Position numbers and translations under genes: made by a program. This document shows, piece after piece, positions 51,958-61,200 of a stretch of DNA of 64,000 nucleotides (position 1 is its first letter; each line of letters starts with the position of its first letter). The DNA lies in NCBI RefSeq assembly GCF_003073045.1, contig NC_037593.1, positions 22,439,868 through 22,503,867 of the forward strand. The letters run 5' to 3'. The notes under the pieces were generated by a model, which saw only the letters and a program-made list of their open reading frames with translations, made no database searches and was not told where the DNA came from. The DNA comes from Pomacea canaliculata (lineage: Eukaryota > Mollusca > Gastropoda > Architaenioglossa > Ampullariidae).

Positions 51958-52079
51958 TGTCAGACTATATTTTACCTCTATTTAAGTCAATAACATCTTT
52001 ACAAAAAAAAAGCAAAAATCAATTGATTTATAATGTGATATAACTCCACAAACCTTTGTCAGTGTTTGTTTCCATTCCA

Positions 52080-52990
52080 TATGCATTTAAACTATATTGA
52101 CATCCTGTTGGTAAGGTTTTGCAGTTCTCTGTTATTAGCTGCTATCAGATTGATGTCACTGGTAAAGAGTAGGCTGCAAATGGGCCTTCCACTGATTGTA
52201 ATGGTTTGTGGTGTCTTAGTGTCAGATAGAAAAAGGTAAGATTGCAAGACCAATAGGAGAGAAAGAGCATTGTCCCTGAGTTTTCCTAAGATGGAATCGT
52301 AAAGATTCAAAAATCAGATGAAGAATACACAGACTTGGCAGGAACATAAAATATAATACAGCCTTTCCCTTAGCTAACAGTTCAGGATCAGTTTCAACAT
52401 AACCTTACTTGAATGACTAATCAGGCTTATCGTTTACTAGCTCTGACACTAATGTTTCTCTTCTTAGGCAGGGATATAACCAGTGACTGCATCCATTCTT
52501 CTGGTAAGAGCCTTCACCATCTCCTCTCTGCCGCCTTTGATCAACTCTGCTGGCACATTGTCCAGACTGGTGGACTTCTCCTCCATTCAGGCTCTGAATG
52601 GCTGTTCAATCTCTTCACATTGGACTTGAAAAGGTCCTCTGAATCTCCTGGTTGTCTTGGAGGATGTGTCGCTACAGTACTCCATCCATCACTCAAGGAC
52701 AACCTTGTCAACTGAGAACAGGTGACCCTCGCTGTCTTTAATGGCAGACATTTTCTGCTGGCCGTTGTTGGTGAGGGTCTTCAGGAGGTGGAAGGCCTTA
52801 CAGTTGTTGCCCTAGGCCATGCCCTCATTGATCTCATGACATCTGTCATCCATCCATGTTTCCCTGGCTGCCTTTCACACCTTTCTTTATCTCGCTGTTG
52901 ACCTTCCTGTAGACAGCAGCTGCCTCTGAGTTGCTGAGCGTCTCTCTTTTCAGGGCTCTTTGGCGGTTGCACAGGTTGCAGTTGGTTCCT
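52080..52990 (-). pseudogene. RTE-like LINE ORF2 fragment, internally deleted
   Basis: On the minus strand from 52990 downward, frames give RALKRETLSNSEAAAVYRKV, NEGMA, CKAFHLLKTLT, DSEGHLFSVDKVVLE*WMEY, then SLDNVPAELIKGGREEMVKAL. This is the linker and start of RT in RTE-type elements. After a gap the frame at 52310-52092 gives ISGRPICSLLFTSDINLIAA, where the FADD catalytic pair has become FTSD. Stops, frameshifts and the missing middle of RT show it is dead. It sits just upstream of the RITA1 coding exon. Confidence 0.75.
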
Positions 52991-53206
52991 GTGAGTTATT
53001 TTCTATTTGACCCTTTTGTGAGTAGATTAATTTACTGAGCTCGACCCATTCACATAAAAAGAAACTTGCCACTCTGGTAGACATTAGTTATCTCAAGTAC
53101 TATCATCATAGATATCTCTAGTACTATCATCATTAATTGTGAAAGTGCTGATTGTTTTCTGTCTTCAATGTCTTGGGTTTTTTTTTTATCAGATCAGTTA
53201 GTGAAG

Positions 53207-53785
53207 ATGGCAGATGACTTTGCTGTTATTGGAAAGAAGCCTCCATCAGTTACTGAACACTGTCGACCATATACTGCATCTAGCATGAATTTTGGATATG
53301 TCACTAAAATGCCATCCTCCACTGTGGATGAGACTCTCTTTACGTCACATCACCCTTCACGTCTGCATGCTTCAATGGCTTTTCCAGCTCCATGGCATAA
53401 AAAGCAGGACAGAGAAAGAACTGTTAGAAGAGGTCCACCTTTACTTTGGTGTCCCCCCAATGCAGAAAAAGAGCACAAAGATATGACCAAAGTTTCTAGC
53501 TCTTATGAAGTTTCAACTATAAAAGGAGTACCTATGAAACACCAGTTTCGCAGACTTGTACATACACCTACTTTTGTTGATGAAACCTTATTTGGTGAAC
53601 CTTTAGCAGAGCCTAGTTTCAGAGCACCATGGGAAGGAAATAAAAAAGCAAAGAAACCACTTTTGTGGTATCCAGATCAGAGCAAGACAAGAAATGCACA
53701 AAAGTGTGGCCCTTTGAAGACAGCTTTTGAAGATTATCACTATGCTTCTTCGTCATCCTCTGCTTTTCCAGTCTGGAGACCTTGA
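53207..53785 (+). CDS. RITA1: RITA1-like RBPJ-interacting, tubulin-associated protein (192 aa)
   Basis: In vertebrates RITA1 binds RBPJ, helps move it out of the nucleus, dampens Notch output, and also binds tubulin. The protein here has two tandem modules. The first has TVDETLF (residues 39-45), APW (61-63) and LLWCP (79-83). The second has FVDETLFG (123-130), APW (140-142) and LLWYP (152-156). This VDETLFG...PW...LLWxP layout is the signature of RITA1. The hydrophobic-W-x-P motif is what docks on RBPJ. It is somewhat shorter than vertebrate RITA1 and ends in a Ser-rich tail (VWRP). A strong acceptor (T-tract then ATCAG) at about 53191 lies just before the ATG, so a 5' exon exists upstream and a longer N-terminus is possible. 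Confidence 0.8.
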   Translation: MADDFAVIGKKPPSVTEHCRPYTASSMNFGYVTKMPSSTVDETLFTSHHPSRLHASMAFPAPWHKKQDRERTVRRGPPLLWCPPNAEKEHKDMTKVSSSYEVSTIKGVPMKHQFRRLVHTPTFVDETLFGEPLAEPSFRAPWEGNKKAKKPLLWYPDQSKTRNAQKCGPLKTAFEDYHYASSSSSAFPVWRP

Positions 53786-53935
53786 GATGAAAATTGCTGT
53801 GCATCAACTCATTACAGTTTGGTGAACCAGTTACAGACAAAACTGAGCTAGTATACCAGATTTTAAACTTCCTACCCGCTCAAGAACAGGATGATTTTAA
53901 GTATGAGTACTACTGAATGAAGTTAAATGTTTTAA

Positions 53936-53941
53936 AATAAA
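53936..53941 (+). promoter_or_regulatory. Poly(A) signal of the RITA1-like gene
   Basis: AATAAA about 150 nt after the TGA stop. A further AATAAA occurs at about 54058. Confidence 0.65.
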
Positions 53942-54694
53942 GTATAATAAGGAAATTACAATAGCAAATCGCTTATGCTGTGTTAAAAACATTGTGTAGA
54001 TTAAAGTGTAGCTGTTTGCTTAAATTTTTTGAAGGGTTATGTCATGCAAATTGTCTGAATAAATTAGACATATTCTCTTTAGTATTTATATGCATAAATG
54101 CAGATTAGCTTAAGTACAAGCAAAGAAATATTAATCTTCTCAAACAGCTTTTAAAAGTCTACGTGAGGAAAAGACTAGAGAAGTTAAATTTCTACTGTTG
54201 GATGCCAGGTTGCCTTTGGTCGGTTCCTCTTGTTGTCTTAAGGGCATTGGAAAAGAAATGGTGTTTCATGCTTCTCCCCTCACTGCAAGCATGATCATTG
54301 TTTCATGTTACTTCATTAAGGGGCATCTTTGTCACTGCTTGATATCTACAGCCCCAGGCTGAAGCTACACGTGGCGTCCGAGGCACACCACTTAAGAACT
54401 GTGGAGATGAGACGTTTGTCCTTGAGTTCCCAGTGTTTCCCCAGGGCAATGACTTATGTGCTCACTTTATAACTACAGCCTAAAAGCTCATTCAGAGTGT
54501 AAACTTTTCAGAGTGAGTTTCAAAAATGGCTTGGTTGCTCAAAGAAGAGTGGAATAAAACAAAAACCAAATTTATCTTTAGGTGACAAGACTGCTTCTGT
54601 TAGAAAGGTAGTAAGGAAGGAAAATATCATTTTAGCAATAAGAAGAAAAATCTGCAATCTGATTAATCTACATCTAAATTTCTGTGAGATAATA

Positions 54695-55070
54695 ATAAAT
54701 GCAAAATTTGTAAAGTGCATACTCGCTCCTAAGGAGTATGCTTTTAGCACTTAACAACAATGAAACATGGGCAGCATGCGAGGGACAGGAGAACAAACAA
54801 CATATGAGCTATAAAAGGATAAACAACCTTACTAAACAAAGAATAAAATCAAATACAGAAAACGCAAAGAGGAACCAAAGAATGAGAGCTGAGAGTAACA
54901 TGATATTGCAAAAGGAAGAATGTGAAAAAGGACTAAAATGGGCAAGGGTGTTAGGAGTAATATTTAGGGAAGAGGTGCATTTTCAGTGCATATTTAAAGG
55001 ATTCAATAGTGGGTAGGTGGCAGATATAGAAAGGGAGAAATTATTAAAGTTCTTTGTATAACGATAATTT
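54695..55070 (-). mobile_element. 3' end of a CR1/Jockey-like LINE
   Basis: Reverse-complemented, the segment starts with a degraded ORF2 end (CTACCCACTATTGAATCC...TGCACTGAAAATGCACCTC) closely resembling the copy at 7.85 kb on the plus strand. A T-rich 3' UTR with an AAGTGCTAAAAGCAT box follows, then a GAGTATGCACTTTACAAATT tail ending in ATTATTATC. The open frame of 92 codons on the plus strand here is the antisense of this element. Confidence 0.65.
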
Positions 55071-57432
55071 TTTATTGGATATCATGTTGCACTTGGTAAG
55101 TGATAGGGTCTTTGTTCATCTTAAGAAATTCAGACTTGTTGATTAAACTCATTTTACTGTTTGTCTTTGCTGTCTGTGTTTTATTTGAATCTGTGTTTTT
55201 ATACTGATTGAATTTGTGGATCTTGCCAGTAGCATAGAAACCAGGGGGGGATTGCAGCACCCCCCTCAAGAAAGATACTGGGAAGGCATGAATGTGAACA
55301 TCATTCACTCATCTTGAAGGTTGCCCTCCAAAAGCCGAGCATCTTCCTACACTACCGCTGGCAGCGGAATTCATTTTCAGACTAGATAATATATAATCAT
55401 ATACACTGTTATCTCAAGACAGTGAGGCAAGACCAGGGTTTAGTATAACTTATCCTTTTCTCCCACACATGGTACATCCTGGACTGGGTGGTTGTCCATT
55501 CAGATTCCATTTGTTTCTCCTACTGCATTGAAGATATTGGCATTCTTGGTGATCACAGCCATTTTCTCCAGAATGACTTTCAGATGTCATTGCAAGGAAA
55601 ACAATTGATTACATTTCGAAATAAGAAGTTTCACTCTCTTGTCCTCTTTAATGCAGTTACGTACCTTGGAATTGTGAAGCTTGATGAGAATGACCATTAT
55701 TAATTATTACTAAATAAAATAAACCTTCTTTGACTGAATTTCTAGAAGGCTGTTATATGAAATGATGTAAAATTTGCATGGTTTTATATGCCTTTAATGA
55801 TTTTTACAAAGAGGAGTTTGTGACGGTTTAAATGCACACATAACAATTGACTGTTTAATATTGTTGTGATAAGGATACATTTTACAAAGTCGAACAGTAA
55901 ATCAAACCAAATCCATTCAAACATTGTCATTAATTTATAATCTATATTATTCCTTTCCATGAACATGCATAAAGAAGGTAAAAAATAAATGTAATCATCA
56001 ATATAAACCTAATATGAACTTGTTTGTGATAAAAACGTGTATATATAAATTTCTGTTCATGTATTTGACATACATGCGTACAATAATTAACTCAGATGTA
56101 AATCCTAACACTACTAACAAACAGACATGTAAATTTGTTCCAATCTAAACTTACAAAAATATTAACTAATATTTAATTCCTGATATACACAAGTTCTTAA
56201 ATAAAAACAGGCACATCATAATCAAACTAAGCAATATGGAGCATTGATTCAAAAAGACATTTAACTCTATTAGGAAGAGTAGCAATACTCAATTTTGTCA
56301 AAGTTAATACATTTGTTGCTATTGCTGCCGAACCCTCTGTGTGATTGCGAATGTACCTGTGAGAGAGCAAGTCCCGCGACGCCCGATCGCGTTATGCGAC
56401 AATCTTCAGAAAAGTAGCCAATGTTAAGGATATTAAATTGAAATGGCTTCAAATCAGAGTCCTGCATGGAATACTGGGGACAAAAATAATTTTATTTAAT
56501 ATGGGTCTAGAGACCTGTGTGACCTGTGTCTAGAGAAGGATGATTTTTGTGATTATTGTAAATGTGAAAAATAAAACATTCAGGATATTTTTTGGAAATG
56601 TAAATATGTCCAAGATTTCTGAAAAAAATTTAAAAATTATGTGTCAAACAACTGTGGGATTATGACAAGGATGATTTGAAGTGAGCACTTTGTTTTATTT
56701 GGATACAGTAATAACTTTAAGACAGATGCTTGACTGGATTTAATCTTAACTGTTTGCTAAACCATACATGCATATACTCATGAGATCAAAAAAAAAAAAA
56801 CATACCACAATTGCAACCATTTATTCGGATACTGCAGCATAGATATAAACTTGAAATTTTTTAATACACACCTGGAAGTGAAAGAAGAAAAAAACTTGTA
56901 AAACAGTGCCTACGTTATATACAACTTGTCGACTAGAATTTTAACACTGACTAGACTTTTATACAGATGTTTTGACATGCATTACCTTATATGTCTGTTA
57001 TATTGTTATATATGTTATATTGCAACGGGTCTGAATTGCTGAAGCATATAATGTGTTAAACCTGTAATATGTTTAATGTATTAATGGAAAAGAAATGTTT
57101 AAAAAAAGAAAAAATGACAGTAAATCCCAATTTTTAAATATTGAAAAAATTACTGTTAAGTGAAAATCCTGAAAATGGTGTATTTATGGTTTAAATTTTC
57201 TTTTCAGTGCCTGATCACTCACACACACACACACAAGTAACAGTTGTGGTTGCCCTATGAAGAAGCCAGATCAGCTTGCGTTTTTCTCCCAGCAGTAAAG
57301 AATGTTTCTACAGTAGGCAACCTCCAAAATACTGCCCTCAGTATAATTAGAAAAAATGCCAAACTCTGTGTGTGTCTGATTGGTCTTGTCTATGCTCCCT
57401 CTACACAATTAATGGTGTCTTGTATTACTGCT
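55071..57432. other. Non-coding region downstream of the Shaw channel exons
   Basis: AT-rich, with no clear gene on the plus strand. On the minus strand a polypyrimidine acceptor (CTCTCTCACAG) at about 56357 could open a short last exon at 56356-56319. With the phase left by the Shaw tail exons it would read STFAITQRVRQQ and stop. This is only a candidate. A CA microsatellite lies at about 57219-57235. Confidence 0.3.
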
Positions 57433-57480
57433 TTAACCCTTTGAGGACCAAGGGACATATTTGTCCCATACTTTTAAATG
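57433..57480 (+). mobile_element. Possible piggyBac-like terminus
   Basis: TTAA at 57433-57436 is followed directly by CCCTTTGAGGACC and a palindromic GGGACATATTTGTCCC. TTAA target sites and CCYT-starting ends are typical of piggyBac elements. I did not find a matching right end, so the call is weak. Confidence 0.3.
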
Positions 57481-57757
57481 AACCCCAAATGCGATTGAAC
57501 AACATAGAGCAGTCAAATTTGTATGAAACCATTTAGTATGTCACAGACTTTATATAATTAAGGCTGATTTTGATAGTGGCACCATCTCTCCATGTGAGAC
57601 CTGTGGGTCCCCATTGTCGCCAACACGTCAGCCCTAAGGCCTGGCCTAGTTGCAAAACCGCTTTACTTATAAATTATGATTGATCCCGATTTCACCACTC
57701 CTCTTCTCTTGCTCTTATCACCCATCTCTAGTTTAATTATTGAAGGGTATTAATGTG

Positions 57758-58253
57758 TCTGCATAATTTGGTTAACAAACTTTGCCTACTTTTGACACTT
57801 GTGTCTTTTGCTAAAGGTTAATTTGATATCGTCAGAATTATTAGTTACCGGTGGTTACCCGTGTGGGTCCTGTGAAGTACGCTACATCTGACAGAAAAAT
57901 GAGAGACAACAATCACTTACTACTTTCCTTTCTTTCTTCATCGTCTATAGATTTTTTGAGAGAAAGATTATTCTCCAGAACGTGCAGTTTAGCCTCTGTA
58001 AAACACACAACAAAATTGCCATTATTTTGACGGGTGACAATTTTAAAGTCATAGTTACTTTGAACAAACACACAAATCGTAAAGAAGAAACAGTAAGGAT
58101 TATGAATTTGTCGTGAATCTGAAGAGGAAGACTAGCAGGCGAACTAGCTAATAGACGGAAACAGTAAAAGAGAGGGTTAGGTGAACTAGCAGTATGTGAA
58201 TCGTTGTTAGGAACAATTCTCATGAAACACGTGTTTTATTCCACATTTAAAGG
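57758..58253. repeat. Direct repeat copy 1 carrying Shaw tail exon B
   Basis: 496 bp matching 59103-59615 in the same orientation. Outside the exon the copies differ by about 9 substitutions over about 165 bp on one side, and about 10 plus one 11-nt gap over about 265 bp on the other. That is roughly 95% identity by eye. Part of the copy (about 58080-58253) derives from a LINE 3' end. Confidence 0.9.
57921..57995 (-). CDS. Shaw channel tail exon B (75 nt, alternative or tandem cassette)
   Basis: A minus-strand exon bounded by TTTTACAG and GTAAGTG. It enters with two bases needed and leaves one base, exactly the phase left by the Shaw exon ending at 60356, and its length is a multiple of 3. 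It codes [18 protein letters not shown] and an acidic-basic end (EERKES). The charged, leucine-spaced pattern could form a short coiled coil after the channel's S6 tail. It can be used instead of, or after, exon A without breaking frame. Use in mRNA is inferred. Confidence 0.6.
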
Positions 58254-61200
58254 ATTGGGTCTCGAGAACAACCCACAGGGTAACACGGTGTGGAGGGGAC
58301 CCGATCTTGGTCTGTAATTTTTTCCATTTCTTTTTATTTTAAACACAAGCAAAAGGAAAGGCATCAGGAGGTGAAAAACTCTAGACTTCAAAGAATGCTA
58401 TAAAGTGTATACTTGCCCACTGCTAGAGACACTGCTACCTTAATTGTACCGACCTGATGACTGTAACACATGTAATGAAGACTATAAACCTTGTATTGTC
58501 TTTAATCTTTGTTTATTTAATATGTCGAGTTTTTCACGTTCACTATAGAGAAATTTTCTTATAGAAGGGGTGGGAATAGTCTGATCGCCAACTAATATCC
58601 CTATATACGTCCGTGGTTTGATCGTTTAACGTCATTTTCTCTTCAGGACAGTGGAAGTGCTCGATGACAGGACAACTCGTTTTGACCAAGTGAAAAGAGA
58701 AAGTCAGACCTTATGGTTTACTCTCAGCCCTAAATGAGCACTGCATTCTGTTGATGGCTTGAGGATGCCATTTTGCTTTTTGTCATAATTGTTCTGTGTT
58801 ATTTATTAACTTGTTGATCATTTCTCCTTTAACCTATTGAAGAACAATTGAAGTTCTTCAATGTTTTAACGATTTACATCATCAACAACGACAATGACTG
58901 AAATATTGAAGTGAAAAAAAAACCACATTTAATAGTTCACTTTACACTTGCAGCCTGATTAAAGCAAGCACACATGTATCACATAGATATATCACACATA
59001 TCAGATATACGTGCACATTAATTAAAGGCCTTCGCGTCTAAGTAGAGAGAGAAACGACATTCCTCGAGTTTACGAACGAAGTGTTAGGGAAGCGTTTTAG
59101 TATCTGCATAATTTGGTTAACAAACTTTGCCTAATTTTGACACTTGTGTCTTTGAATAAAGGTTAATTTGATATCGTCAGAAATATTAGTTACCGGCGGT
59201 TACCCGTGTCAGTCCTTTGAAGTACGCTACATCTGACAGAAAAATGAGAGACAACAATCACTTACTAGTTTCCATGTTTTCCTCAGCGGCTGAAGATTGT
59301 GATTGTTTGTGAAGAAGCTCTTTCTCCATCATTTCCATTTTAGCCTCTGTAAAACAAACAACAAAATTGCCATTATTTTGACGGGTAACAACTTGAAAGT
59401 CATAGTTACTTTGAACAAACACACAAATCGTAAAGAAGAACCAGGGAAGAAACAGTAAGGATTATGAATTTGTCGTGAATCTGAAGATGAAGACGAGCAG
59501 GCGAACTAGCTAATAGATGGAAACAGTAAAAGAAAGGGTTAGGTGAACTAGCAGTATGTGAATCGCTGTTAGGAACAATTCTCATGAAACACGTGTTTTA
59601 TTCCACATTTAAAGGCTTCAGCGGTGGGTAGGTGACGGATATGGAAAATCTTTGATATTACTAATACAGGCAGAAGCCGGCTGGTCTTGTTAGCAGAGGA
59701 AGACATGGGGATGGAGCAGTACAGATACTTGTTATCAGCATATGATTGATGAGAAATTTAACTGGTTTTGTGTACTAAATGAACAGAATAGGGCCAAGTA
59801 CTGAGCCTTTGGGGATCCCGCAAGAAAGAGGAGCGGGATGTTTGACCATCGACGTTTGGGTTGAATCAGTTGGGTAGAAGTTGAACCGTGCTAGTGCGGT
59901 TCCAGAAATTCCAAATCCGCATTGTGCGGCAATCCTCTGGTTTGTCGCTCACTGGAAACTTGTGGTAGCAGTGGTGTCGCTATGCTGTCAATCATTGATT
60001 GCAGATGTCAAACAGCTTCTTGAAAGAGGCGCAGTTAATTAGTCTAGTCATAGCAAAGAATGATGAGAGACAAATAAAAGTGAACAAATGCCGACTAGCT
60101 AATCACTAGGATAGATGTAGATATAACGAATATCTCCGTAGGCACTTTACAGATAGAAAGATAGCAAGTAACAGAAAAAAGCTGAGAAGAAATGTGTAGA
60201 GTAATCAAATCAATGCTTTTGATTGGTTTCCCTCTTATCATGGCGAATAGTAGTTCAGCGACTGTTAAGAGATTAAATGCGAAACCTAAGAGTATTTCTG
60301 GGACCTTCATTTGCACAAGGTAAAAAAAGTAATAGTTTATTGCCATTGTACTTACGTAATCGGGCTTTTTCGACAATGTCGGCTACATAGCTGCTGCCAG
60401 CCCTTCTAAATGATATCCTGTGGGTTACCGGCTGTCCTGCAAGGGGTACAACGCGACGCCGCGTCTTGGGCAGCTGGGCGCGAGCCTTGGTGTGCGAGTA
60501 GAAGAGAGAGAAGTTGGAGACGATGATAGGCACAGGTAGTCCAATGGTGAGAGCACCAGCCAAAGCACACACGCCACCCGCAATCCTTCCTAAGTACGTC
60601 TGAGGCGTCATATCACCGTAGCCCACTGTCGTCATAGTGACGAGGGCCCACCACATGCCAGATGGAATGCTGGTAAACATATTGCCTGGATTATTCTCAG
60701 TCTTCTCAGCATAATATACGGCAGCTGCGAAGATAACAACGCTAACCGCCAGGAAGAAAATGAGCAGGAAGAGTTCTTTAGCTGAGGCCTTCATGGTCTG
60801 CAGCAGAATCTTGAGTCCAGCATGGTGTCGCGTCAGCTTGACCAGTCGCATGACTCGGACTGTGGAGAGTAGGCCCAGGAGATTACTTTTCAGATTCGCT
60901 TTACTGAGTGAGAAATCCATATAAAAGGAAAATGTTGCTACCATATCTATGATGTTTGATGGTGACGCAATAAATTCAATTTTTCGTGGGGTGACAAGAA
61001 AGCGAATAATGATTTCAAAGGTAAACCAGCAGTTGATTACACTCTCCACGTAGAAAAAAAATTCCATGGGTTCTGAATTCTCTCCTTTCAGATACTCGTA
61101 AACATTGCCGTCAGGACCTATTACTCTGTTGGTGGACAGCACCACCATCTGAATTTCAGGCAGCGTCTTCAGAGAGATGGTCAAGACGGTCAGACACACG

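Noticed and set aside
52413..52715. 100-codon plus-strand frame
   Set aside because: It is the antisense of an RTE-like LINE relic that reads convincingly on the minus strand.
54738..55016. 92-codon plus-strand frame
   Set aside because: Antisense of a LINE 3' end. The minus-strand reading explains the sequence.
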